64,000 nucleotides of DNA, taken from positions 1,798,001-1,862,000 of the forward strand of contig BSYQ01000009.1 of NCBI GenBank assembly GCA_030272585.1, read 5' to 3'. Of this stretch, positions 49,109-60,522 are shown piece by piece (positions within the stretch are counted from its first letter, which is position 1; each line of letters opens with the position of its first letter). A model generated the notes under the pieces. It saw only the letters and a list, made by a program, of their open reading frames with translations, did not search any database and was not told the origin of the DNA. Origin of the DNA: Bryopsis sp. KO-2023 (lineage: Eukaryota; Chlorophyta; Ulvophyceae; Bryopsidales; Bryopsidaceae). Both the position numbers and the translations under genes were made by a program.

Positions 49109-50210
49109 GGTTTCAGGGATGGTTTTGAGGGGAATATGCACGATGCGAACGGAGGAAATCGATTGGATGTACAGAGGGGGTGCTGGAAGCCTTTTTCCGG
49201 AGGTGACAAACATTTTTAAATCTGCCCTAAGTAATGTGTCCAGGTGGCTTCTGTTCTTTTGTTCACAGACAAGAGGCAGGTGTTTTTGAAAGAATCAAAA
49301 CTTGACATGGACCGACCAGGATTTAAAACCTCAGCCACACCCGAATACGTCAAATTTCCTGTCAGACCTGCTCTATATCACCTTGCTCATGACTGTTTTC
49401 GTTCACTTTTTTTTGCATCTGCATGATGTCCAAATAATTGCTTTTGACACGGACAGGGCTGGGCTTAATTTTTATCCATTCTTTCCGACTCAGAGAAAGA
49501 GGATCCACTTGCTTCCTATTACAAGCGGCTGACATCGCCTGACTTAGACACTGTGGAGAGAGCGGTAAGTAAAAACCACAAAAACGTCTTTCTTGGCGTA
49601 GTTTTTTTATTATTTTTCAAGAGAGACAGTCATTAGACCAAAGCTCTGTGTAATCACATGCAGGCAAATCGATGGAGGCGATGGGAAATGACCGTCATGT
49701 TTTCTGGGAAATGCATAGTGAAGGCCGGAGAAATTTTCAATGCGGCTTGGGAACCCATCGCATCCATTATGAAAAAAAGGGGCGGTGAAAAGAAGCCCGA
49801 TAAAAAAGACGACGATGCCGATGGTGGGAAACCTAAACCCACGAGGTCGATTTCTCATGCGCAGCCTTTGCTGGAATGCCACTATTCCATTAATGGTGCA
49901 TTTTTGGATGAGCCTCTGATTGCTGGGGTGGATAGGTACGACAGTGCATGGTATCTGAATGTTTTCAGAGAAAGCTTTAAAACTTCCCTCCCAGAAGCCC
50001 TACGAAACGTACTGCCATGACTGAAAGCTTGATGTGGTCTGTTCACTGCATGCAGCAGTGCGCACAAGTGAGGATGCCTCTTAATTTCTGTGCTTTTTTT
50101 CTCCCCATTTGATGGTGTGTTTCTGTGGATTGATGGTGTGTTTCTGTGGATTTAGGATTCGTGACATTCCATGCATCGGGGTGCAAGGGCGGCTGGATTT
50201 TGTCCGTTTG
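49109..50210 (+). pseudogene. Prolyl aminopeptidase fragment inside the mobile element
   Basis: Four exons in phase resemble the C-terminal half of alpha/beta-hydrolase prolyl iminopeptidases: 49109-49202 (GMVLRGICTMRTEEIDWMYR, GGAGSLFPE), 49457-49564 (ASYYKRLTSPDLDTVERA), 49664-49935 (ANRWRRWEM, CHYSINGAFLDEPLI) and 50156 onward (RIRDIPCIGVQGRLDFV, with the catalytic-Asp region). The second exon has an in-frame TAA at 49466-49468 exactly where the family has W-x-x-F, the sequence after RLDFV no longer fits the family, and the HGGPG and GGSWGS parts with the catalytic Ser are absent. So it is a captured and decayed gene fragment. A Lys/Asp-rich insert near 49790-49840 is also unlike the family. 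Confidence 0.72.
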
Positions 50211-51442
50211 AGTTCTCCACAACATTATCGCACGTCCTCGTTTTTTTGCTGGATAACCACGGCGTGGTTACCACGCTTATCGAGTGGGTGATTACATTTT
50301 GGGCCAGGCGATGGAGGCTGGGGAAACAGTCACTTTTAATGGGATGACCTTGGATAGGAACGAAATCGACCTGGAGTACCTCCACCAAAACATGCAAAGG
50401 TCCTCAGGACAGGGAGGAGCTCTGGGTCTTGACAAATAACCAAAATACCACTGATGTTGTATATGTACATCTGAATATACAAAAACATATGTATATATGG
50501 GGGGCGTGGAAAACCCTTATCGTGGTGTTGTGATTGAAAAGATGCTGCCCAACGAAGCCATCTTGGCTTGAGGGTGAAATGCATGAATTGAATATACGGG
50601 GAAAAAACTTCATAAGAATTTTACATTTCTCAGAAAACTATAGCACTTATTTCTCGTTTTGCGATTCTTGATCTTATAGGGAATACATTTTTTTTCTTCT
50701 TTTTCTGACATTTTTGATGTCGAGTAGTATTATAGGGGTTTCTGGAGCATAATCAAGCTGCCCGTGACAGGGTGTTTCTTTTTTTAGTTGGCGGGCTTTT
50801 TTTTCACCCCCGTTCCCTTCCAAAACCCAAAGAGTTTGGGTTGGGATAGTGTTTTGGGAAGTTTCTGAAATACCGAGGGGTTTTTGTAATAATTGTGCTT
50901 TTTTCTTTTTCTTTTTTGTGATGGATAGGAGGGGAGAATTGATTTCTTTCCTGTCTGTCTGTATTAATCAACCACACTGATTAGTTGTTTTTTCTTTGTT
51001 CAAGACACAGACACCAGCATTTGGCATAGTTTTTTCGAGGGAGTTTTTCTTCTTTGTGTTACTAATGATACTGACACATGGGGTGGTTTTCTTTTTTTTT
51101 AACATTCTGAAGTTGTTGCAAGAACTTTGAAAAAAAAAAAAAAGAGGTCGCATGGCCAGTCTATTTGTTGTTTACAGTTGGGGGCAAGATCGAGTGCCTT
51201 TGGGGAAAAAAAGGTACATATATTGAATCAACAAAAAAAGAAAAAAAGAAATTCAAGAAGTGACTCCGAGAGGGTCAACCATAGTTTTCTTAGAAGAAAT
51301 CCATTTGGAGTATGATTGCAGGCGCATCTGCAATAGCAGATCCGGGATCGACACCTGGAATCATCAATCGAATCATCAATCAAATCCTCAATCTATTCCC
51401 CCAAATTCATCAATTCCACATCCAGAAAACAGGTTTCAGTGG

Positions 51443-51788
51443 CACCCACCGACACCGTCGGCGACACCGTCACCGACGTCATTGTCGCCGACACACCGTC
51501 GTTATGACGTCGGCGACGCGTCGGTCACACTTTTCAGGCAGCGTCGCCGACGTGACGTCGGTGACGCTGGTGACGTCGGCGACACCAGCGTCGCCGACGT
51601 TTTCGTCTTGCGAACGACGTTTCGTCGGCGACGCTGTGTCGGCGACGGCGTCGGCGACGTCACTGAAACCGTCGGCGACGCTACTGAAACCGTCGGCGAT
51701 GCCGTCGCCGACGCCGTCGGCGACACAGCGTCGCCGACGAAACGTCGTTCGCAAGACGAAAACGTCGGCGAAAGAGCGTCGGCGACGC
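51443..51788. repeat. Right subterminal GTCGGCGAC array with a ~50-bp-arm hairpin
   Basis: The same short motif is repeated densely. Within it, 51592-51641 and about 51717-51770 are near-perfect inverted copies (both contain CGTTTTCGTCTTGCGAACGA or its complement), separated by about 80 bp, so a large hairpin could form. Confidence 0.8.
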
Positions 51789-51828
51789 GTCGGCGACGGC
51801 GTCGGCGGTACCCCCCTTCCGCCTTGTG
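51789..51828 (-). repeat. Right 40-bp terminal inverted repeat
   Basis: This is the reverse complement of the left terminus with no mismatch over 40 bp, ending CCTTGTG before AT. Perfect identity of the two ends suggests a young insertion. Confidence 0.92.
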
Positions 51829-51965
51829 ATGCTGCAAATATATGACAGTAATGCGCGTATCATACAGGGCACTCCTGAATTCCTTGGTAGAGGTAACGAC
51901 TGCGGTGTCCAGCGATACCCCAAGCACAGATGGGAGTACTAACAAAAGCGGGATCACTTTCCACA

Positions 51966-54900
51966 TGACGGATGGGAACGTCAGCCCCCCCGCCAAAGTG
52001 AGATATTGCACCAATACTGTGCTGTTTTAGTCTGATCACGTGGAAGAATGCGAGATAGTTGTAAAGTTCGGTCAAACTTGCACGACATGTCTTGAAAAAA
52101 GTTGAGAACTGGTGGACAAAAGTGCCTTTTGGATTAAGAGTGTATTTCTACACGATTGACATCATCACAAATGTTTCCGCACTTATGAGCAATCGCAGGT
52201 CACTCAGAAGACTGTCCTTTTTGCCCCCCCCCCCCCTCTCACCCCCCCCAAAGAGTCAACTGGTAGGTTCCTAGCTGAAGGGGGGGTTTGTTTACATCGT
52301 GAAAATCTGATCACACAATTCAAGTTATGGAAGGTTTTAACTCCTTGGCGTCTTATGTATCGCTCTTGTGGCATCCTGCCGCGTAGCTCTGAGAAGAAGA
52401 CGGACGGTTTCTTCTTCTGTAACTAACACACGACTCGTGCCCTCGGAGGGCTTTGCCTGCAGACTGTATCATCTGAAAATCCCCAAGCACACGACTGTGT
52501 TGTTACTGCATCTGATGCCTTTTTGGTGGATAAACCTGTCCACAATGGAAAGGTCCCCCCTGCCAAACAAGCTAAATAGTCTTCAAAAAGCACCATCTGA
52601 TATCTCTTTAGGCCAGCTTTCCAGAAGATGCATGAGCCCCACATATGGTCATAGTCGCCAAATGACGCTAAGGAGTAACTCGATACGCAGCATCTAGTGA
52701 TTGGCATGCACCACGGATCACAAAGGGTTGATTCTCAAAGGATTTCCTGGGGAGTTGTGGAAATCCGACTTGCGGATGGGGTATCGGTGTGGTGTGTGGG
52801 TTTTTCCACCAGAGCGATATCGAATCGGCTAGGGTTGTTGCCGCGCAGAGGTAGCAGCCAGCAGGTGTAACGCATGTTTGATACATCGGGTGATGCTCCC
52901 AATCACGTCTTGATGCCGGTCACAACGCGGCGCGATGGCCCAGTTCCCCACGGTATATGGAGATGCTGTTATCAAGAATAGCTTTTGTTTGGGACACTGC
53001 GCTTGCGCCTTTAAAGTCGCCGTATGCGCGTAGGCATGTCGAAAGAAAGCGAGGCAGCAGATCCATTTTTTGCTCGATGACGAACTCGCGGATTGGGTAG
53101 GAGGAGGTATTTCCCGTGTTAAAACGGAGTACACACTTGCGCGCACACCTGCAATCAATCAGACAACTGCAAACCCCCTGCAAAAGACACTGAAGCATAC
53201 AATCAAAAGAGAAAAAAAACCAAAAAACACAGCAGCGAGTGCCATCCACGTCGCTTTTCGCGCACTCCGTCCCCCTTCAACCCAAAGATGTGATGTCGAA
53301 TACGTGCTCACTGCCAGGCGTATCGACGGCAAGCCTACTTTGGAAATCCATGCAATCCAAAGGCAGTTCCGCCAGCCCCAGTCGAAGGGACAAAAATCCA
53401 AACTGGACATCTAAGTGACGAAAGGAGTCGAAGACTCAATACTGCAGACGGTTCTTTGACATCAGAAATCGAGGACGTCCTTAATGAACCACTACTGGCT
53501 CCGACATTTCCTGACACTGGCACCATCATCCCGAAATACACCAGCATACGAGACGCAGACGTATGGTGGCCTGGAGCGTTGCGTCTCCGGCGGCCAGGTC
53601 AGGATTTCCGTATCTTGAAGTTAGTTGCATGAGAGTCGCAGAGCATCATCTAACATCAGTGTAATAATCAATGAACGAATCAACAATCATATCCCAGCAA
53701 TCTTATTGGAGCGAGCATCTTTGTCGTTTGATTCCATTTCTTTTGAGGCTAGATATGGTATCGAATATTGAATTGAATCTGGATAGAAATACATACTTGT
53801 GTAATAAACTGAGGCTTCTCCCTTGACAATGTAAGTAAGCGGATTTGATTTGATTAGTAACCCCTCCAAGATGCTGGAACAAACAGTTGAGGTTTGTAAT
53901 CATACAAATGATTTTCTGGTGTACCCATCGCGGTACGATGGCTGGGAATTCAGACTAAAACCAAAAAAACACTTTGCCTTGGGGAGAAAGCTTCAAATAG
54001 CTTTTGGCTATTAATTGACATAGGGATCGGTTTTCTCGCCATTACAGTTTTTCGAGGTTCTTCCAGTTTTTTAAACTTTTTTGTTTCGTGTCTCTCCTTT
54101 CTCCCTGAGTGAGTAAAAATCTGATTGAAGGTACTCCCGCAAGAATGGGCCCCATCCAAGTATCGCCCACCCCAACGTCATGGTGCACATCAAGATGCAG
54201 CACGCCGAAAATTCATAGGGTACGGTCTTCGATCAATCAATCAACTGACTGCATTGCTTGAGGAGCAACTCTTATGAATGTCCCAGGAATGGCTCATTTA
54301 CCACCCAGGATATTTTCAGAAGCAAAAATTTACGATATGTAGCTCAAAAAAACATAATCTTCTTTCTCAAATTCGGTTGGGACCTCGAAATCAACCCTCC
54401 ATGTCCCTCCACTGTTGGTCTTTTCAGCAAGGCATTAGCAATGATCATGCCATTGAGATGAATCCAGCACAGCTAATTCCGGATGAGCATCTGAAGCTCG
54501 AGTCCCCAAGATCGAGCGATCAAGAGTCCAGCAAACAATTTGAATGTGGAGCTGTCAATGCAGAGTGGGTTTCCGATCGTTTCGTCATTAGCTTGTCCGA
54601 TTCTTAATCGGTTCCCCAATATCCTGGAAGTCTTGCTCATCCATCCATCATGCAGGATATTAGATATATATATTCTATTGGGGCCTTTCTGAAAACAACA
54701 CAAATTTGATGCACTCGATTATCGGCACCCATCCCCAGACTGAAAAATCCTTATACCAGATTCTTTGACACAGCCACTAAGAGAGCATGACTGCCAGGTG
54801 CGATGAACCCAAGCTTATCCTGTGGAAGTCCAATGCTCACGTTCGGCTGGCCACAGACCTACCTGCTGCATTGATGTTCCCCAATCGACACTACAAGTAG

Positions 54901-55199
54901 ATCTACAAATATATCCTCAAGGCCACCCCATCTACATGTTGTAAAGTCGCAGATTGCCACTGAAAGAAAGGATTCTTCTGATGCATTTTCACCATATTTT
55001 CAGTGTTTAATAGTCCTCAGCCACATGTCAAATAATGGCCAGAGATCATGCATCAACCATGCATCCCGTCCCCCCCCCCCCCTCCAAAAAAAAAGAACCC
55101 AGTTCTAGTTATAATTCGGAACTAATCCACCACCTGCCCTCCAGTAAGTAAAAAGTAACCCAGCCTCCCAAATCCCTCTAAACTAATGCCCAAATCGGG
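51966..55199. other. Long intergenic stretch with unsupported open frames
   Basis: This stretch of about 3.2 kb runs from the F3 start to the UQCC1-like stop. It should contain the F3 promoter. Around 52830-53410 both strands have overlapping open frames, with an acceptor-like ATTGCAG on the minus strand near 53153. None has a recognisable domain, so I call no gene. A C run lies at 55071-55083. Confidence 0.4.
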
Positions 55200-56057
55200 T
55201 CAAAAATCGATGGTGAACCGGATTTGCCCCCCTAGCACCGCCTCGCTGTCTGTCATGGCCAAGCATGCGATTTCCCTCCTCAGGTACCTCTCCAATCTTT
55301 TTGCATCCCTCATGCTGCCCTCTTTGCCGTACACATTTCTCATTAATGCTTCCGCGAAATTCCCTTCCCCCTTCAACGCCTTATCGTAAGCTTGGGCACC
55401 CCCGTAAAATGTGGTCTCCAGGTCAGACAGCCACTTACCGACGCGCACTTTGACCCCCTCCTTTCTAACTCGTTTTTCGACGTCCTCTTGGAAAAGGTCG
55501 TACATTTCCTGACTGAGATCTTTCCCGTCTTTCCCCTCGGGCCTCAACCTCCCCAGCACCAGCCAAACGTGCAAGCAAAGCAAGGAGTGAATCGTCGCGA
55601 ATTTCGGGGGCAGGGAAAGCTGCTGTTGGAGGAATACGTTTTCTGCTTGGGATTGAATCGCCGAATACAATCGCAACGCACCTTGCTGCAATCTGGTGCT
55701 TCGACTGTAGTAACCCAAAATACTAAGCGCGAATCTCCCCAAAGTGCTGTTCTCCACCCAAGGATGGGGGCTATCCACGGGATGCTCAAAGTTCAGAGGC
55801 TGGGGCGTGGTTTGGAAGGGCTCCTTGGTTCTTGTGGAAAACAGACTGACCTCTTTGGAGGAGTTCGATAAGGATGGAAGCACCAAAGAGTTCACCTCAG
55901 CGACGGGGGTCGCTATTCTCCGGGCGCACGCACGCAGCATTTCGCCCTGGACGACGTCCGGGTGAAAACAAGTTCGATGTTTTATCCGCTCAATTGACAG
56001 AAATCGGAGGGCGTATGGCTGACCCGACTTGGAACCATCAGTCGATTTGCTAAACAT
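55200..56057 (-). CDS. Mitochondrial complex III assembly chaperone (UQCC1/CBP3-like)
   Basis: This is a single-exon gene of 285 aa. The C-terminal 150 residues fit the ubiquinol-cytochrome c chaperone domain: IHSLLCLHVWLVLGRLRPEG, QEMYDLFQEDVEKRVRKEGV, VGKWLSDLETTFYGGAQAYD and LKGEGNFAEALMRNVYG. CBP3/UQCC1 proteins bind newly made cytochrome b and help assemble the bc1 complex in mitochondria. The N-terminal ~100 residues are basic and Ser-rich, as expected for a mitochondrial presequence and linker. The start is the ATG at 56057, only 121 bp from the divergent SF3A3 start. The gene has no introns, unlike its neighbour. Confidence 0.88.
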   Translation of the reverse strand: MFSKSTDGSKSGQPYALRFLSIERIKHRTCFHPDVVQGEMLRACARRIATPVAEVNSLVLPSLSNSSKEVSLFSTRTKEPFQTTPQPLNFEHPVDSPHPWVENSTLGRFALSILGYYSRSTRLQQGALRLYSAIQSQAENVFLQQQLSLPPKFATIHSLLCLHVWLVLGRLRPEGKDGKDLSQEMYDLFQEDVEKRVRKEGVKVRVGKWLSDLETTFYGGAQAYDKALKGEGNFAEALMRNVYGKEGSMRDAKRLERYLRREIACLAMTDSEAVLGGQIRFTIDF

Positions 56058-56178
56058 TCGCTGACGTCAGTTTGGAAAGTAATGTTCGTTAATGGTGAAA
56101 TTTAATCTTGGCGGAGCCATAAATCGACACCAGCAAACGGCAGTGCTTCGCACGACGCCCACCCTTCGACTAGGAAAG
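56058..56178. promoter_or_regulatory. 121-bp bidirectional promoter
   Basis: The start codons of the UQCC1/CBP3-like (-) and SF3A3 (+) genes are only 121 bp apart, so both 5' UTRs and both core promoters must fit here or overlap. I see no TATA box. Confidence 0.6.
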
Positions 56179-59100
56179 ATGTCGAGCACGCTGCTGGAGC
56201 AAACGAGAGGTTAGCCCAGGTTCCTTTATCGACCTGGATCACTCGTTGCGCGTCAACTTTGGTTGAAAAGGCAGCTCACCACGAAAGAATCGTTTCTGAC
56301 GGGTGGTTGTGTCGCAGGCTTTCATGAGGATGTTGAACGTCTGGAGCACCTTATCGTGAAGGACTTGAAAGAAGAACCTCGCGGGCATCAAGATCAGCTC
56401 TACCAGAACCTCCGAGTGCGTAAGATGTTGGATACAATTGAGGAGAGGTCGTCAAAACTTGTAAGTGCGGCACGACCCTTTAGCCCATGAGAAAACAGGC
56501 AAGGACATAGTTTCTTAGAAAAATTCTGTTTTATCTATTTGATTGGTATATGGTCCTTTTGGTTATTCGAAAATGCTGTGAATTTTTATATCAAATTATT
56601 ATTATTATTATTTTCAAGGCACGGATTTATGAAGATGTGGACAATGCTCGTCGGGATGAAATAGATGCACTGGCTGGAGACAATATCTTCAGGTAGGCTT
56701 AAGGAAAAAGTATATTTGTTCCATTGATGCTCCAAACAAAATCCTTGTTGGAGGGTATCAAGGTTACATAATTTCCTTGACCCCCCCCAAAAAATTTCAA
56801 TGATAATTTTTCGATTGAAAATTACCTGTTTTTTTGAGCGTTTTCGTTTCTTTTTTTTCCATTTTTCATCAAGCTGTTTCTTCAAAAAGACATACACTGA
56901 AATGGCACAGTGGTCGTAATTATTCAGAATCCTACGAATATATTCCATATTCTTCTTTTCAGTATTTTTTTTTGTATCTGTGACATGAACACACAATTTT
57001 TTTTCCTCAAAATGCAAAAAAAAAAAAAAAAGAACTTCACGACCAATCAAAAGCTGTGGTTTGGGTTTCCAGATTAGACTTAAGTTTTTTTGTTTTTTTT
57101 CAACAAAACAGCAAATTCTACGATCGCCTGAAAGACATCAAGGACTACCACCGAAAGTACCCGAACACAGATATCACAGAAGCTGAGAATGATGAGATGG
57201 CGCTCAAATTCGAGCCGGAGGTGGAGTTCAGCGGGGAAGAGAGCATGGGTCGATATTTGGACTTGCATCAACACTACAACGAATTCATCAACGCAAAGTT
57301 TGGGGGAAGAGTGGATTATTTTGAGTACCTGGGGAAAGTGGATAAGTTTCCAGACATCGAAAGAAGGCACAAATTTTCGAAAGCTTATCGGTGAGGCCAA
57401 TCTTATTTTTTTAAATCTTATTTTTTGGTTTTTTTAATTAAAAAGGAATGTTAGATATTGCTCAAATTTTTTGCCTTTCTTTTCTTTTTCGAATTAAAAA
57501 GGGATTTTATATATTGCTCAACCTCAATTTATTGTTTTTGTTTTCTTTTTCTTGTGAGGGTTACTGTATAGATTTTTTAGAGAACTCTTTTTTTGTTCAA
57601 TCGGTGTTTCACGCATCAGTAATTTTTTTCCTTTACATCTTCACAGTATTTTTGTTTCCTTACATTTTTATTAAAAGAAGAAAATTCTTTTTCTTCTCCT
57701 CAGGAGCTATCTCGATCGACTGTTGGCGTATTTGGAGTCCTTTTACGAGCGAACGCAGCCCTTGGGAGCATTGCCAAAACAGTATAAAAGGGTGGGCACC
57801 GAGTCGTGAAATTCTAGTAAAAGACATCTAGGAAAGAGCATCAGGGGAAGGGTGTGGGGGAAAAACCAGAAAAAAACAGAAGAAAACAGAAAAAAAAACA
57901 TCTTTTACAAATGGTCTAAGATTTCTAGTTTGCGATTTTAAAAAAGCGATTTTGTTTATTTTTTAGTCATGATAATAGATCTTACATGAAAGTCGGAGAT
58001 GCTTTCCCTACCCCCCCCCCCCCCCCCCCCTCTCCTTCTTCCTCCAACCGTCTGTCTATATCCCTGTCCCATTTATTTTAAAGAATGGGCTTGGGGGTGA
58101 GTCTGATTTTCTTCTCACAGGTGCTGACTTGGGAGGTGGCATTCCACGAAGGTCCGTCCAGAGAATAGCAAAACCTCGGGAGTGCCTTGATGAAGAAAAT
58201 AATAACTAAATAAAACCTGCTCCGGTTGATATATTCTTCATTTTTATTTTGGTCAGAGTGTCTATTTTCACGATTGGAAATCCCTGTACTGTGATGAATC
58301 AAATTTGTTGCAAAAAAGTAACATATATTTTCGTATTTGTGATGGATTCTTGTTGTTGCTTTCTGAGAGATTTTGAAGCTCATATTGGAGTGTGGTGGTT
58401 TTTGGTTTTTTTTCCCCACAGTTGGAAGAAGAATTTGCGAAAGAGTTTGATGATGGCATCTGTGCTGGATGGGCCGACAAAGGGTTGGGGAATCCACCTG
58501 TATCAAGCATTGCCGATGTTATCGACGTGGATGCCTTTGTGGATCTCGATGAAATCGAAAGCATCGGTGAGGTCACACTTTCAAAAGATTGAATCGTGCA
58601 CGACTGAGATTTTGACATTTGAATCGCATTTTTAAAATCCCCCCTTCCTCCTCCATTTTTTTTTTTTTGAAGGTTTGATAACAACTATGTTGTGGTGTTG
58701 AACAAAACGATTTTTTTTTATTTTTTTTTCCTTCTAAATTTAATCTCGTTGGGGGCTCAGGTGCGGAGCGTTTGAAAGAAGCTCTCGGGAATCTGGGTTT
58801 GAAATGTGGTGGGACAACCCGGCAACGAGCAGAGCGACTCATGAATCTGAAAGGGAAGGCCAACTTGGAGGAAGTAGACCCAAAACTCTTTGCCAAAGGT
58901 GAGCTTAAATCTTTGAAAAAACAATCAAGCAAGTGTTTTCTTTTCTTCGACGATGGGACTGCAAAAACAAAAACTTGCTGTGAAAAGTATGTATAAAAAA
59001 ATCTCGCTTTGGCTTTCCAAAATGCGATGGAAAAGATGCTGTGGTTTTCTTTTAATTATTTTGATCTTGGTCCCTGGCTTTTTTTTTTTTGAGAATAATG

Positions 59101-60522
59101 ACTAATGTGGCAGGGGTCAGACCTGCAAGCATGAGCACACCGGAGCAGCAAGAACGTCTGGTGGTTTCCATCAAAGCAATTGCATTCACCGAGGCCAAGA
59201 TATGCAAAGTGCTCGAGATGCTGGGCTCCGTTCTGGAGGAAACCAAAGGGAAGGTGGAAAGAAAACAAGCTCAAACCTTGGAGGAGCTCCAGGTGATTGT
59301 CCTCTCAGCAGCATTTTTTTTTTTTCAAATTGAATGCATCAGAATGAAACAAATCAAGATTTCCCACCAAAGGTGAATTTCTGGGGAACAGCACCAGAAA
59401 TCTATTTAAAAAAAACGTCAGTTAAGTTTATGGAAATTGCTTTTTTGGCGAAGGCTGAACTCGAGGAGCAAGAACAAGTAGTCGAAGAGGAGGGAAGCGA
59501 CGAAGAGGAGGAATACATTTACAATCCTTTGAAGCTGCCCTTGGGGTGGGATGGAAAACCCATCCCCTACTGGCTGTACAAGCTCCATGGCCTCAATCAG
59601 GTAAGATCCATAAAAAATGGATGATCCCTTATTGTGGGGGTGCTAATATTTTGCTGGTTTTGAATTGAATTGATTTTATCTTTATCTCTATTATTATTAT
59701 TTTATCTTGTATTTTATTTTAATTTTATTTTTAATTTAATTTAATTTTCCAAGTTGAATACGATTAGAATATTTTATTTCCGAGACCTGAGAATGGCCTG
59801 GAAACTATAAGATGTAAAATGGGAGGCGGCGAGGCACCCTCTTTCGAAGTAGCCTTTTTGATAGTCGTTTCCACGATATTTGCCAATCGCTGATACAGGA
59901 AGGCCCCCTTGATCCCATCTCCTTTATCTGGATATTTTGTATGTAAAGAAAAGAGAACCAAAAAAAAATTGATGATAATAGAAGCGTTTCTGAATGTTTC
60001 ATGTGGACATGCGCTTTTCAGGAATTCAAATGCGAGATCTGCGGGAATTACAGCTACTGGGGTCGGCGTGCTTTTGAAAAGCATTTCAAAGAATGGAGGC
60101 ACCAGAACGGCATGAGGGCCTTGGGGATCCCCAACAACAAAAACTTTTACGAAATCACGAAGATCGAAGATGCTGTCGCCCTGTGGGAAAACATGAAGGT
60201 GGGTGGGGTACACCACCGATATTTATTTGTTTATTTATTTATTTATTTATCTATTTCTACTCCCAATAGTTGGTGGGTCTTGGTTGTAAAAGCAACCCAC
60301 CAAATGAGTCTTTTGCCTTCGTGAAATCTGTCCAAGGGTTGATCACCAAAAAGACCTCCACCAAAAATACCTCCTGAATGAAGTTCTGGTTTTTGAAATG
60401 CACAGCGACGAGATAAGGGTGGCTGGAGGGCCGAGGTCGATGAAGAGTATGAGGACCAAGATGGAAATGTTTACAGCAAGAAAACCTACGAAGACATGAA
60501 GAGGCAGGGCCTGATTCAATAA
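56179..60522 (+). CDS. SF3A3: Splicing factor 3A subunit 3 (SF3a60)
   Basis: Eleven exons join in phase to 505 aa, against 501 in human: 56179-56209, 56318-56460, 56619-56692, 57112-57390, 57704-57791, 58422-58566, 58761-58898, 59114-59292, 59454-59600, 60022-60198, 60406-60522. Family landmarks appear in order: SSTLLEQTR at the start, [36 protein letters not shown], the SAP-like [35 protein letters not shown], and the matrin-type C2H2 zinc finger [19 protein letters not shown] with EWRH, then [12 protein letters not shown] near the end. SF3a60 is part of the U2 snRNP and helps place it on the branch site before splicing. Every junction is GT-AG and the whole gene looks intact. Confidence 0.97.

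Larger units (their letters stand above)
47126..51828. mobile_element. 4.7-kb TIR element carrying host-gene debris
   Basis: The ends are perfect 40-bp inverted repeats (47126-47165 and 51789-51828) starting CACAAGGCGGAAGG. Each end is flanked by AT (47124-47125 and 51829-51830), and comparison with the intact F1/F2 exons shows that AT is present once in the unfilled site, so it is a 2-bp target duplication. Internally, both sides carry arrays of GTCGGCGAC and its complement. The centre holds decayed exons of a prolyl aminopeptidase and unassigned exon-like sequence. I found no transposase, so it looks non-autonomous, similar in style to gene-capturing Pack elements. The superfamily is open: a 2-bp duplication recalls Tc1/mariner, although AT instead of TA is unusual. 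Confidence 0.88.
45151..51965 (-). pseudogene. Family-F gene (copy F3), first exon split by a mobile element
   Basis: Exons 2-4 are intact: 46811-46296, 46216-45869, 45678-45151. They match F1/F2 in size and phase (for example GAPSGELHFHDLQIRGAY, IYEHKWSRTFWLP, CPSNIDFDRFIAS), and the protein ends in a hydrophobic tail (LWAALVLTTVFLMNA). Exon 1 is in two pieces. 51965-51829 encodes a signal peptide (MWKVIPLLLVLPSVLGVS) and reaches VIYLQH. 47125-47067 resumes at SFSISSEEWGFVRPN. Between them lies the 4.7-kb element at 47126-51828. Without it the exon would be open, about 65 codons, and would align with F1/F2 without a gap. As it stands, the reading frame runs into the element and stops. Whether the whole element could be spliced out is unknown. 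F3 is clearly more diverged than F1 and F2 are from each other. Confidence 0.85.

Noticed and set aside
52829..53414. Gene of unknown type on either strand
   Set aside because: Overlapping frames on both strands are of similar length. A faint likeness of the plus frame to RNase P protein (DVEYVLTAR) was too weak to call.
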